Counted from the first letter of the stretch, positions 44,441 through 53,235 are shown. The stretch: DNA of 64,000 bases from Dehalococcoidia bacterium (GCA_025054935.1 JANWZD010000013.1:1-64000), one strand, 5' to 3'. Program-made: numbers and translations. Notes: generated from the sequence alone by a model not told the origin.

Positions 44441-45640
44441 GTGCGTGTCGGGCTCTACATCAACCCCCAGACGCCGGGGCCGGGCCATGATTACCGATTG
44501 ATCACCGAGGTGATCGACCAAATCGAACTGGCGGAATCGCTCGGCTTCGAGGACGTCTGGCTGACGGAACACCACTTCACCGATTACAACGCCTATAGCG
44601 ACCCGGTCGTATTCGCTGCCGCTCTCAGCCAGCGGATCAAATCGATGACGGTCGGCTTCTCGCTCGCCGTTGTCCCCTTCCATCATCCGATCCGCTTCGC
44701 GACGCAGATGAACTTGCTTGATAACCTGCTCGATGGCCGCCTGATCGTCGGCGTCGGCCCCGGCAACTCGCCCGATGAGTTCCGCGGCTTCGGATTGGAC
44801 GCCACCAAGCGTCATGAGATGAACCGCGAATTCATGGAGATCGTCGAGCAGGCGTGGGCGGCGCCGCCGGAGGGCTTCGAGTATCACGGCACGTACTGGA
44901 GCGGGGTCGTCAAGGGCCGGATCATTCCGGAGCCGGTCCAGAAACCGCGTCCGCGCGTTGCGTGGGCTACTCTGACGCCAGAGACCGTCTACTTTGCCGG
45001 CAAGAAGGGCTATTCGTGGCTGATCGGTCCCCAGAACCAGTACTGGGTCGCGCCGCGCATCAAGCGCTATATGGATGGCTTGCGCGACAGCGGCCTCTCT
45101 GAGGAGATGCAGCAGCGCGCCTGGTACGGCACCGGCATCCTCCGTCAGATCTACTGCGCCGCGCCGGGGGAAGATTGGCGCGAGACGATCGGTCCGTATA
45201 TCGACACGTACATCCGCAAGGCCGCCAAGGCGAATACCGGCATCGACGACCTGCCGAAAGATGACTTCGAGCGGCGCAAGCAGGGCTATCTCGGCAACTG
45301 GCTGTATGCTGGTACCGCCGAGGAGCTCGTCGAGAAACTGGCGCCGTTCGGCCGGCTGGGCGCGCGCCATCTAATGTGCTGGCTGAACTTCGGCCACCTG
45401 CCGGACAAGCTGATCAAAGAATCGATGCTCCGCTTCGCTGCTGATGTTCTGCCGAAGCTGAAAGAGGTCACCTTCGAGCCTGCCTATGTCGACGAGGTGA
45501 TCGCTGCCACGCCCGAAGGCCCGCAGTTCTGGTCGCCGTCGGTTACCGCCTCCGGCAAGCGCGAGAAGGGCGTCGCCCTCACCGAGGAGCAAGCGGCGGC
45601 ACAGGCGGCGGTTGGCCTGCAGGTGCAGAACATCCCCTAG
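44441..45640 (+). CDS. LLM class flavin-dependent oxidoreductase
   Basis: A 399-residue TIM-barrel flavin monooxygenase or oxidoreductase of the bacterial-luciferase superfamily. Landmarks are INPQTPGPGHDYRLI near the N-terminus, ESLGFEDVWLTEHHF (beta2-alpha2), VVPFHHPIRFATQMNLLDNL, and GRLIVGVGPGNSPDEF. It uses reduced FMN or F420, which cannot be told from sequence. The GTG at 44441 has AAGGAGGAG upstream. It is a close paralogue of the two LLM genes at 52-54 kb. IclR control is likely, given the shared intergenic region. Confidence 0.93.
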   Translation: MRVGLYINPQTPGPGHDYRLITEVIDQIELAESLGFEDVWLTEHHFTDYNAYSDPVVFAAALSQRIKSMTVGFSLAVVPFHHPIRFATQMNLLDNLLDGRLIVGVGPGNSPDEFRGFGLDATKRHEMNREFMEIVEQAWAAPPEGFEYHGTYWSGVVKGRIIPEPVQKPRPRVAWATLTPETVYFAGKKGYSWLIGPQNQYWVAPRIKRYMDGLRDSGLSEEMQQRAWYGTGILRQIYCAAPGEDWRETIGPYIDTYIRKAAKANTGIDDLPKDDFERRKQGYLGNWLYAGTAEELVEKLAPFGRLGARHLMCWLNFGHLPDKLIKESMLRFAADVLPKLKEVTFEPAYVDEVIAATPEGPQFWSPSVTASGKREKGVALTEEQAAAQAAVGLQVQNIP

Positions 45641-45659
45641 GGCGCTGGCCTACTCCGCT

Positions 45660-45685
45660 CGGGCGAGGCGTGCCAGCCTCGCCCG
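45660..45685 (+). terminator. 10-bp perfect hairpin after the first LLM gene
   Basis: CGGGCGAGGC (45660-45669) pairs with GCCTCGCCCG (45676-45685) around GTGCCA. It lies 20 bases after the stop and 66 bases before the next gene. There is no T-tract, so it may attenuate rather than stop read-through into the second LLM gene. Confidence 0.5.
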
Positions 45686-45751
45686 GACCGTGGGTGCAGG
45701 GACTTTCCCGCTCGCTCCCAGCTTGCGCGCGGCGGGACAGGAGGTGCGGCG

Positions 45752-46795
45752 TTGAGGATCGGGCTCGCGAACATCTACAGTCTTCGGCCCGGGTCGACGT
45801 GGCGCGAAAGCTGGGAGCATCTCGTCTGGCAAGTGCAGTTCGGCGATGCGCACGGCTTCGCGAACTTCTGGCTGACCGAGCATCACTTCACCGAGTACGG
45901 CGCGAGCGGGTCCCCAAGCGTCATCCTCGCCAATCTCGCCGCGCTGACGCGCCGTATCCGGCTTGGCTACAGCGTGGCGCTCTTGCCCTTTCACCATCCG
46001 GTTCGTCTCGCCGAGGAGATGCTCCTCATCGATCAAATGAGCCAAGGCCGGCTCGACATCGGCGTCGGCCGCGGCCATGCGCCGCTCGAGACCGCGGTCC
46101 TGTGCCCGGACCCCGAGCGCGCCGTCGACCTCTTCGAGGATGCCTTCGCTCTGATCGCGCTCGCCTTCCGCGGCAAGCCGTTCGCTTTTGCGGGCAAATA
46201 CTGGCGCTTCCCTGAGATCCAGCTCTACCCCTTGCCCTACCAGCAGCATCCCGAGATGTATATGGTGATGACCTCGCCGCGCTCGATCGCCTTCGCGGCG
46301 CAGCACGGCGCCATCCCCGTGCTCGGCAACCGGCCAGGCGAGATGCTGCGCGAGCAGCTCCGTCAGTACGAAGAAGCAGCGCGCGCCGCCGGCACTCCCG
46401 AGGACCTGCTCCAGCATCGGCTGCGCCGCGTTTCGGCGTCTCGGTTCGTGGCGATCGGCGACTCACGCCAAGAAGCGTATGAGACAGCGCTCCGCGAGGT
46501 GGCGCACTATCGCTATGCGCTCCAACTCTATCAGCTGCCGGTCGGTGACCCTGCGTTCCACCGCGAGATCCGAGAAACGGTGCCGGTGGTGGCGACGGAG
46601 GAAGAACTGCTGGGAGCAGTGCTGTGGGGCACCGCGAGCGACCTGATTGAGCAGCTGCGCGAACTCGAGCGCGTCGGGATACGTCAGCTCTCAATCTCGC
46701 TCGACTCGCCAGTGACGCCGCCCGAGGAGGGGCGTCGCCGGCTCGAGCGCTTCACCCGGGAGGTGCTGCCCGCGCTCGATGGCGCGGCCGCCTAA
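45752..46795 (+). CDS. LLM class flavin-dependent oxidoreductase (diverged paralogue)
   Basis: A 347-residue luciferase-like protein. FANFWLTEHHFTEYG, RLGYSVALLPFHHPVRLAEE, and GRLDIGVGRGHAPLE are the superfamily landmarks. It lacks the NPQTxGP start of the other three LLM proteins here, so it is a separate subfamily. The start is TTG 45752 (reading MRIGLANIY), with AGGAGG seven bases before it; no ATG or GTG gives a better N-terminus. It lies 111 bp downstream of the first LLM gene. Confidence 0.9.
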   Translation: MRIGLANIYSLRPGSTWRESWEHLVWQVQFGDAHGFANFWLTEHHFTEYGASGSPSVILANLAALTRRIRLGYSVALLPFHHPVRLAEEMLLIDQMSQGRLDIGVGRGHAPLETAVLCPDPERAVDLFEDAFALIALAFRGKPFAFAGKYWRFPEIQLYPLPYQQHPEMYMVMTSPRSIAFAAQHGAIPVLGNRPGEMLREQLRQYEEAARAAGTPEDLLQHRLRRVSASRFVAIGDSRQEAYETALREVAHYRYALQLYQLPVGDPAFHREIRETVPVVATEEELLGAVLWGTASDLIEQLRELERVGIRQLSISLDSPVTPPEEGRRRLERFTREVLPALDGAAA

Positions 46796-47245
46796 GCGCG
46801 GCGACAGGCGAACAGCACCGGGCGGCAATGATCGGGACGCGGCGCGAGCAGCGCGTTGCTCGTTGAGCATGAGGCCGACAACAGGTCGCGCCGCAGGAGA
46901 AGAAAGCGGCTCTCCGGCTCGCAGCGCAGCCCTCGCCGGCCGCACTGTCGGCGTCGAGGAACTGGATGACGAGCGACGTCCTGCTCAAGCGTTCGCGCCG
47001 ACCGTCACGATGCAGGCGCTTCAGGGACGAGACGCCGACTGCCGCCCAGGAACGGGAGCGATGTCGCCCCCGCTCATCCGCGCAGGGGTGACCAGTTCGC
47101 CGAATGTCCTGGCGCCGAACTGCAGAACACCGCCCAGGATCAGCGGGTCGAGAAGGGGCTCGAAGGATGCCCGCCAAACGCTCACCGAGCGCGGTGTCCG
47201 CCCGTTCTGACCGGCGGCTCGCCGGCGCGGTCGGAAAGAAGGCCG
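46796..47245. other. Gene-free spacer with a possible decayed minus-strand gene
   Basis: No intact gene is present. On the minus strand around 47060-47200 a frame reads EPLLDPLILGGVLQFGARTF and GELVTPARMSGGDIAPVPG, which looks protein-like. It then meets stops near 47030, and VVGLMLNEQRAARAA appears farther on in the same frame. I cannot name the family. It may be a remnant lying downstream of the herA-type gene. Confidence 0.4.
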
Positions 47246-49099
47246 TCAGTCAATCAGCCGCAGCTTCACCGGCGTGGGATCCATCGCGACGAGCAGGGGC
47301 TGGCTGATGCTGGTGAAGGAGACGACCGCCTGCCCGGGCGCAAGGCTGCCAAGCTGCCGCCACAAGCCGTCGTCCACGGTGCCGAATGCCTGGCGGAGGT
47401 CGCGGAGGACCGTCGCGTCGGTCAGTCGGTGGAGGATGACGTTGTTGACGAGGCCGAGGATTTCCCGCGGCAGGTGCTGCGGCGACTGGGAGACGAAGCA
47501 CAGCCCGAGGCGGCGCTTGCGGCCGCGCCGCGCGATGCGGGCGATTTGGTTGAACAAGATCGGCATCTGCTTCACCCGCTCGGCGGAGATGAACTCGTGG
47601 GCCTCTTCGACAATCACGAGCGTGCGCGGCGGCGGATTGCCGTTCCGAACCGAGCGGTCAAAAGCTTTTTCTTGTTCCACCTGCACCAGCCGCAGCACCT
47701 CCGCGATGGCGAGGTTGCGCTGGTAGGGCGACTCCATCTCTGAAAGGTCAAAAATGCTGACGGTCCCGGGTTCGACCAGCTTCACTTTAGTGAGGCGGGT
47801 GCCTTTCTCGTTGTCGAACATGCGCAAACGGCGGATGACGCCGAGCCGGCCTTGAAGCGCGCGCCAGCTTGCGACGTTTTTCGGCGGCTGCTCGTTGATC
47901 GCCGCTTTTATTGCTTCAGGGAAGTGGCTTGACCAGAGCGGATTTGGATCCCAGAGGGAAGAAGGCTCCTTCTTGCCGTCGAGCCAATCGGCAAAGGCGC
48001 GCACCACGTCATAGAGCGCCGAGAGGCGCAGCCCTGGGAAGCCGCGCTCTTGGTCGTCCCACTGCAGTCGTCGCTCGCGCTCGCCGTTGAGGAAGACGTG
48101 GATCGTGAGATCGACGGCAAGCTCATACGCGCGGTAAAACCGCTCGATTTGCGCTTCGCTCAGTTCCAAAATCTCAGCGATGGTTGCTGGCGCAAGCTGG
48201 TCGAACATGAGGGTAAACGGCTGCCGGCACGGATGCGCGGGGTTGCTTGACCCATGGCCGACGAGGTGATAAAGCCGGATCGCCTCTTTGGGGATCCCTC
48301 GCGCCTCCTGACCACGCTCCCGCAGGAAGCGCAGCATCGTGGCGTCGTCTGTCGGTTCGTGAATGAAGGTATATTCGCCTTCGACATCGAGGACGATGAT
48401 CGCCATCCCTCGCGCTCGCGCTTCGGCGATCAGGCGCGAGACGGTCGTGCTCTTGCCGCTGCCGGTGCTGCCGAGGACGGCAAGGTGGCGCGGCAAAACA
48501 CTCTTGTCGCTCGAAGGGATCCGCACCTCGAGATTGTTGTAGCCGACGGCGCGGCCGAGCAGGATGTCGCCCTCGACCTTGAGGAAGCGCTTGACCTCCT
48601 CTTCCGACAGGAGAAAGACGGGGCTGTTTGGCCGCGGCCGGAAGCGCGGCGGCTGCAGCTGCAGCGAGCCGTCCTCCACCTCCTCGCCGAGGATCTCGAC
48701 CGCCGCGCGTCCGTGATAGTGCGGGAGGAACATCGAACTTCCGCGCGCGGCCGTCGTCGTGATGATCGGCGAGTCGCCGCGCAGCCCGTCCGGTTCGTGA
48801 AAGGGGCCGCTGATGACCACACCGAGGAATGAGCGCGCCGCGGCATTATCGGTTGCCTCGGTGCGGATGCGGACGAATGTCCGATTGGCCACCCGGTCGA
48901 GCTGGCCGGCGGGCACGATCACCGTCACCGTGCCGTCATCGCTCGCTGGGGTGTCGAAGAGGGTGACGCCGACCGACCCCTGCCGATGGGCTGCAGGCTG
49001 CAGTTCGCCGCCGAGGGCGGTGATCTCCTCGTCGATACGGGCGACTGCCGCTTCGGGAACGGGCCGCGGGGTCACTTCAGTCGTCAGGCTCGTGCTCAT
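47246..49099 (-). CDS. herA: HerA-type DNA translocase / helicase (DUF87 ATPase)
   Basis: A 617-residue FtsK/HerA superfamily ATPase. The N-terminal about 180 residues include a beta-barrel-like HAS domain (residues about 25-130). Walker A is LGSTGSGKST (about 209-218), then IIVLDVEGEY, Walker B is LVIVEEAHEF (about 493-502), and ARRGRKRRLGLCFVSQSPQHLP is the HerA arginine-finger and sensor region. HerA forms hexamers that pump DNA and partner the nuclease NurA in end resection. ATG 49099 has GGAGGTGCC upstream. It is the last gene of a five-gene operon, 13 bp after the nurA-type gene. Confidence 0.92.
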   Translation of the reverse strand: MSTSLTTEVTPRPVPEAAVARIDEEITALGGELQPAAHRQGSVGVTLFDTPASDDGTVTVIVPAGQLDRVANRTFVRIRTEATDNAAARSFLGVVISGPFHEPDGLRGDSPIITTTAARGSSMFLPHYHGRAAVEILGEEVEDGSLQLQPPRFRPRPNSPVFLLSEEEVKRFLKVEGDILLGRAVGYNNLEVRIPSSDKSVLPRHLAVLGSTGSGKSTTVSRLIAEARARGMAIIVLDVEGEYTFIHEPTDDATMLRFLRERGQEARGIPKEAIRLYHLVGHGSSNPAHPCRQPFTLMFDQLAPATIAEILELSEAQIERFYRAYELAVDLTIHVFLNGERERRLQWDDQERGFPGLRLSALYDVVRAFADWLDGKKEPSSLWDPNPLWSSHFPEAIKAAINEQPPKNVASWRALQGRLGVIRRLRMFDNEKGTRLTKVKLVEPGTVSIFDLSEMESPYQRNLAIAEVLRLVQVEQEKAFDRSVRNGNPPPRTLVIVEEAHEFISAERVKQMPILFNQIARIARRGRKRRLGLCFVSQSPQHLPREILGLVNNVILHRLTDATVLRDLRQAFGTVDDGLWRQLGSLAPGQAVVSFTSISQPLLVAMDPTPVKLRLID

Positions 49100-49112
49100 G
49101 GCACCTCCAGCA

Positions 49113-50306
49113 TCAGCGGGTCTCGCGCTCGCTGAGGTAGCGGTAGGGCTTGCCGCGCGCTGCGTAGGCAGCCCGGACGAGGTCAGCGATCGAGGCGGGG
49201 TCAAAGACTGCGCGTGCCACTGCGTCCGCGAGGTCGATCAGCAAGGGAAAGCCGCGGTGCTCATGAAGCGTCGAGTCGGCAAGCGCGATCAATGCTGCTT
49301 CGTGGACGCGCTCGCGGTGAGCGTAGAAGACATAGGGAGGAGCGAACTCGGAGGCGCGGTAAACGCCGCGCACCAGCTTCGGCCCGTACTCGTCGATGAA
49401 CTCGCGCGCCTCATCGCGGGAGCGGCGGAGGTAGGTCTCTGCCTCGACGATGCGGCGCATCGCGTCCTCAGCCGTGTCGTAGACGACGTACTCCAGCGGG
49501 CGAAGCGCATCGCCGATCGTCAGGAGGTCGCGTTCGGTCGTCTCGCTTTGGACGAAGACGAACTTCTCGAAGTCGATGAGCCGGCGCAGCAGGTCGAGGC
49601 TTTTCCTCAAGAACTCCGCGCTGCCCGAGCCGGTGAGGAGCGGGAAGGAAACGGGATTGCCGTGGCCTAAGCGCCAGGGCGCGCGTCCCATCTCGAGCAG
49701 GATGGCGCGCTCCATGTAGGCCATAATGCCGGAGCGGCCAAGTTGAGTCAGCCGCGCGTGGCGGTCAGCGGGATGCCCATTCTCGCGGATGCGGCGGTCC
49801 AGCAGTGCCACCAGCTCGTCGAACGGCGTCATCCCGCGCAGCCGGAGGTCACGCCGGTAGAGCCGATGCCCCCACGTGCCGTAGCTGCCGTCGTAGGAGA
49901 CCAGCACGACGCCGATCGACATGACGGTCAGCGGGAGCGTGTCGTGGGCGACGCTTGTGCCGTCGGCCGCCTCCACTCCGCCGCGGAAGAGGAGCCCGAA
50001 ATGCTGGCGGCGGATCAGCTCCGGGGTGGCGGCGTAGAAGCCTATCTCGTCCCCGAGGTCGCGGCTGGCGAGCCGGGCTTCCTCGATGCGGCCAAAGATG
50101 TGCTGCCGCACGGCAAGTTTCGTGGCATCGGCCTGGCGAAGTGCTTCGTCCACCTCCTCATCCAGCCGGCGGTAGAGGTCATCGAGCTGATCAGCGGGCT
50201 GCCAAGCACGCGGGTCGAGGACGCGGTCGAGCGGTTCGCCGTAGCCGGCGGCAAACTCGTCGCTTGGCGGCGCGGGGCCGTTGCCGGGGAGCAAGACGTC
50301 GCTCAT
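49113..50306 (-). CDS. nurA: NurA-like DNA double-strand-break repair nuclease
   Basis: A 397-residue protein matching the NurA nuclease in layout. A helical N-terminus precedes a beta strand with the metal-binding aspartate D115 in VEAADGTSVAHD, then LPLTVMSIGVVLVSYDGSYG, an internal helical region, and a C-terminal GFPLLIDLADAVARAVF helix corresponding to the NurA C-terminal acidic/His motif. It is followed by the HerA gene, its usual partner. The start overlaps the ImmA stop as ATGA. The call depends partly on that context, because NurA proteins are divergent. Confidence 0.8.
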   Translation of the reverse strand: MSDVLLPGNGPAPPSDEFAAGYGEPLDRVLDPRAWQPADQLDDLYRRLDEEVDEALRQADATKLAVRQHIFGRIEEARLASRDLGDEIGFYAATPELIRRQHFGLLFRGGVEAADGTSVAHDTLPLTVMSIGVVLVSYDGSYGTWGHRLYRRDLRLRGMTPFDELVALLDRRIRENGHPADRHARLTQLGRSGIMAYMERAILLEMGRAPWRLGHGNPVSFPLLTGSGSAEFLRKSLDLLRRLIDFEKFVFVQSETTERDLLTIGDALRPLEYVVYDTAEDAMRRIVEAETYLRRSRDEAREFIDEYGPKLVRGVYRASEFAPPYVFYAHRERVHEAALIALADSTLHEHRGFPLLIDLADAVARAVFDPASIADLVRAAYAARGKPYRYLSERETR

Positions 50307-51037
50307 GGCGTCTGCGCTCCGGCAAGCCACGCCGGCAGCCGGCGGTCAAGGTGAAGGCACGTGAGCAAGCGCCCCGCATAGCTGGCCGCGACCGCCGGCG
50401 GAAGGGAGAACGCCGCGACCAGACGCTCGGTCAGGACTGTCGGGCGCTCCAAGGGCGGCAGGTCGGCCGTCGCTGCCGCGAGCGGCAGCGCTGCGTCCGC
50501 TGGCGCGATCAGCTCGATCGCGAGGCGGTCGGCGTCGCTCTCATGCGCCATTGTGGCGAGGGTGTCGTATTCGAACAGATCAACGTAGGCACCAAGGGGA
50601 ACACCTCGCAGCACTGCGCTCAGCCGCTCGTCGTCGGTGGGAGGGCGATCGCCATCCAGCACCGGCGCGATGGCAGGGCCGAGCAGCCTGAGTGCGCGCT
50701 CGCGCGGACGCTGATAGTCAGCGAGATAGTGGGCGAGCTCGTGGGCGAGGGTGAACTGCTGCTCCTCTGGAGGGTCGCTGCCGTCGATGAAGATGACGCC
50801 GGTGTCACGCTGGACGAGCAGGCAGCCATGCAGCCGCCCGCTTCTGCCGTCAAGCTGGGGCGCGATCCCATAGCGGGCCAGCCACGCATTCACCGACTGG
50901 GGGCGGAGCCGAGGCAGGCGGACGACAACGAGCGGCGTCACGAGGCTGATGGCATCTTCGAGGCGGGGGCGCGGTCCCGGGCCGACTGCGCGCCAGAACG
51001 CCTCGGCGAGCCCCTCGATCCACGCCGGGTTGAGCAC
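50303..51037 (-). CDS. ImmA/IrrE family metallo-endopeptidase
   Basis: A 244-residue zinc protease. The HExxH motif is H99-E100-L-A-H103 in FTLAHELAHYLADY, and the third ligand region is HESDADRLAIELIAP, as in ImmA and Deinococcus IrrE. Such proteases cut a partner HTH repressor after DNA damage or phage signals. The start is GTG 51037, directly abutting the TAA of the HTH gene, with GAGGAG seven bases upstream; the stop overlaps nurA. The immediately preceding HTH protein is the natural candidate substrate, by analogy with IrrE-DdrO and ImmA-ImmR. Confidence 0.92.
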   Translation of the reverse strand: MLNPAWIEGLAEAFWRAVGPGPRPRLEDAISLVTPLVVVRLPRLRPQSVNAWLARYGIAPQLDGRSGRLHGCLLVQRDTGVIFIDGSDPPEEQQFTLAHELAHYLADYQRPRERALRLLGPAIAPVLDGDRPPTDDERLSAVLRGVPLGAYVDLFEYDTLATMAHESDADRLAIELIAPADAALPLAAATADLPPLERPTVLTERLVAAFSLPPAVAASYAGRLLTCLHLDRRLPAWLAGAQTP

Positions 51038-51385
51038 TTACGGCTCCTCGTCCTCCTCGCGCCAGCGCGCTGCCTGCAGGTTGAATAATTCTTCTCGACG
51101 CGGCCTTCGCCCGAAATGCGTCATGCGAACGATCCGGGCCAGCGCAAAGGGCGAGGCGCCGGTCCGGTCAGCGATGGCGCGGATGTCTTCCGCGAAGAAT
51201 TCGTCACGCGGGATGCCGCAGAGGGCAAGGCGCGCCAGCCCCCTTTCATCGACGCCAAGCTCTTTCGCCAGCATCTCGTCGGTCAGCCGGTGGACCTCTT
51301 GATGACGCGCCAAGAGCGACCCCAAAAGCTTCGGCTCCTGGCGGGCGCGGCGGGCGGCGTGAAGGAGGAAGGCCTCAGTTTCCAT
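51038..51385 (-). CDS. Small XRE-like HTH protein, putative ImmA substrate/repressor
   Basis: A 115-residue protein. The helix-turn-helix region is LTDEMLAKELGVDERGLARLAL (residues about 33-55), followed by helices reading DEFFAEDIRAIADRTG and PFALARIVRMTHFGRR, and an acidic C-terminal tail. No membrane segment is seen. The ATG at 51385 lies inside the end of the sigma-factor gene (11-bp overlap), and the stop abuts the ImmA start. It probably binds DNA or RNA polymerase; repression of this operon is inferred by analogy with DdrO/ImmR. Confidence 0.75.
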   Translation of the reverse strand: METEAFLLHAARRARQEPKLLGSLLARHQEVHRLTDEMLAKELGVDERGLARLALCGIPRDEFFAEDIRAIADRTGASPFALARIVRMTHFGRRPRREELFNLQAARWREEDEEP

Positions 51386-52013
51386 AGCGCCACCCTCGCC
51401 GCCGCAGCGCCCGCTTGAGCCGGATCCTGATGCGATCCTTCGTCTGCTTGACTCGGCGCCGCTGCTCCTCTTGGCTCAGATGCGTGATCCGGAGGACGCG
51501 GGCAAATGCCTGCGTCGAGCGCACGCCGCGCGCCATCAATAGGAACACCTGACGATCCTGTTCGTCCGGCAGCTCGCGGAGAATGGTATCGATAAGCACC
51601 GGGTCCACCTCCTGTACCCAGCGGTCCGGATCGACTGTCGGGTCGGCGAGCCGTTCCGCTAGTGGAGTGTTCCCTTCTTCCGCGAATTCTGCGACAGCCT
51701 CGAGGGACAAGACCTGCTGATGCTTGCGCTCGCTATTGATTCGATTCTTCAGGTCTCTCTCGGCACTCATCCGAAGGTAGCCGAAGAGGGAGCCGCGATC
51801 CGGCTGATACGTCGTGGGGCGGTGGATCAGGTCAAAGAGGGTGTCGGTCACGGCGTCGGCAATCCACGTCTCATCGACGCGGTATTTCCCGGCGAGCCAT
51901 CGCGTGAGTGCCGGCCCTGCGTGCTCCACAAGGTCGAGCGACGCAGTCGGGTCGCCAGCGAGAAGGCGTTCGTGGGTCGCGCGCAGTGCGGTTTCGTTCA
52001 TCCAGTCCATCAT
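51375..52013 (-). CDS. RNA polymerase sigma-70 family (ECF-like) sigma factor
   Basis: A 212-residue protein. Region 2 is recognisable in ETWIADAVTDTLFDLIHRP and GSLFGYLRMSAERDLKNRI. A linker follows, then a region-4-like helix set in LRELPDEQDRQVFLLMARG and a basic C-terminus (KQTKDRIRIRLKRALRRRG). The fit to region 4 is weaker than to region 2, so it may be a divergent or non-canonical sigma factor. ATG 52013 follows a TATAAT by four bases, suggesting leaderless expression. It is the first gene of the HTH-ImmA-NurA-HerA operon. Confidence 0.8.
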   Translation of the reverse strand: MMDWMNETALRATHERLLAGDPTASLDLVEHAGPALTRWLAGKYRVDETWIADAVTDTLFDLIHRPTTYQPDRGSLFGYLRMSAERDLKNRINSERKHQQVLSLEAVAEFAEEGNTPLAERLADPTVDPDRWVQEVDPVLIDTILRELPDEQDRQVFLLMARGVRSTQAFARVLRITHLSQEEQRRRVKQTKDRIRIRLKRALRRRGWRYGN

Positions 52014-52016
52014 ATC

Positions 52017-52046
52017 TATTATACGCGATCTTCGCGCAGAATGCGA
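52017..52046 (-). promoter_or_regulatory. Promoter of the sigma-HTH-ImmA-NurA-HerA operon
   Basis: On the minus strand TATAAT (complement of 52018-52023) is preceded, 18 bases upstream, by TTCGCA, which matches TTGACA at four of six positions. Only GAT/AGAT separates the -10 from the ATG at 52013, so transcription should start at or just before the start codon and give a leaderless mRNA. The AT-rich patch stands out in this GC-rich DNA. Confidence 0.55.
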
Positions 52047-52109
52047 ACATCTGTTTTGGTGGAGCTCCACAGGACGGGATGCGCGCTCGCTGCTGAGGGA
52101 AACCGGCGC

Positions 52110-53207
52110 TCAGCGGCGCGGCGCAATGTGCTCGCCTTCGGCCGCGATCCGGCGCTGCAGATCTGGGTCGGGAGCGATAGCCGCGAGAGCAGGAAGCACG
52201 TCGGCAGCGTAGCGCGTGATCGAGCGGCGCACGAGCTCATCGGGCAGGTAGCCGAAATTGAACCAGCACATGAGATGGCCGATGCCGAGCTTCGCGTAGG
52301 GCGTGAAGCGTTCGATCAGTTCCTCTGCCGTCCCGTAGGCGAGCCACTTTTCCTTGAAAAAGGCGCGGCGCTCCTCGAATTTGTCCTTCGGCATGTTGTC
52401 GATGCCGAAGTTTGCCTTCAAACTCTCGCGCACATAGTGCGTGATGTACTCTCCGATCGACTCCTCGATATCCTCCCCGGGAGCGAGCACGTAGATCTGG
52501 CGCATGTAGCCGGTATGCGCCCAAGCGCGGGCCCGCGCTTCCTCGCTCACGCCTGCTTCGCGCTGCCCCTTGTCGAGCCGATAAATCAGCGGCTTGAGCG
52601 TCTCCAAGGTGTGGTAGGGCGCAATCAGCCATGACCATCCTTTGCGGCCGATCAATTCGACGGTCGCCGCAGTATCGGTGCCCCAGGCCACATGCGGATG
52701 AGGCTGCTGCACTGGCGCCGGGATGACACGCCCTTTCACTGTGCCGCGCCAGAATTGGCCTTCGTAAGAAAATCCGTCGGGGTCTTGCTGCCACGCTTTT
52801 TCGAGCACTTCGACGAACTCGGCGATCATCGCGTGGCGGTCGGCGGCGTTGAGCCCATACCCGCGGAATTCGTCCTCGGCGTTGCCCGGCCCGATGCCGA
52901 TGACGACGCGCCCATCCGTTAGCTGGTCGAGGAGGTTCGCCTGCACTGCGAAGCGGACCGGGTGATGGAGGGGAGCGACGGCGAGCGAGAAGCCGATCCG
53001 CAGGCGCGGAGTACGCTGACTGATCGCCGCAGCGAGCAGGAGGGGGTCGCTGTAGGTGTTGTAGTTGCTGAAGTGATGCTCGGTCAGCCAGACGTCCTCG
53101 AAGCCGAGCCGCTCGGCGAGGTCGATCTGCCCCAACACTTCCTTGATGAGGCGGCGGTCGTGAGCAGGGCCGCGGGTTTGAGGGTTGATATAGATGCTCG
53201 ATCGCAT
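52110..53207 (-). CDS. LLM class flavin-dependent oxidoreductase
   Basis: A 365-residue luciferase-like protein starting MRSSIYINPQTRGP. RLGFEDVWLTEHHFSNYN, LAVAPLHHPVRFAVQANLLDQL and GRVVIGIGPGNAEDEF match the paralogue at 44441 almost position by position. GAGGAGG lies six bases before the ATG. It is the second gene after the LLM gene at 53236-54330, 28 bp apart, on the same strand. Flavin type and substrate are unknown. Confidence 0.93.
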   Translation of the reverse strand: MRSSIYINPQTRGPAHDRRLIKEVLGQIDLAERLGFEDVWLTEHHFSNYNTYSDPLLLAAAISQRTPRLRIGFSLAVAPLHHPVRFAVQANLLDQLTDGRVVIGIGPGNAEDEFRGYGLNAADRHAMIAEFVEVLEKAWQQDPDGFSYEGQFWRGTVKGRVIPAPVQQPHPHVAWGTDTAATVELIGRKGWSWLIAPYHTLETLKPLIYRLDKGQREAGVSEEARARAWAHTGYMRQIYVLAPGEDIEESIGEYITHYVRESLKANFGIDNMPKDKFEERRAFFKEKWLAYGTAEELIERFTPYAKLGIGHLMCWFNFGYLPDELVRRSITRYAADVLPALAAIAPDPDLQRRIAAEGEHIAPRR

Positions 53208-53235
53208 CAGCTGCCTCCTCGGAAGAGCGCGGCGG

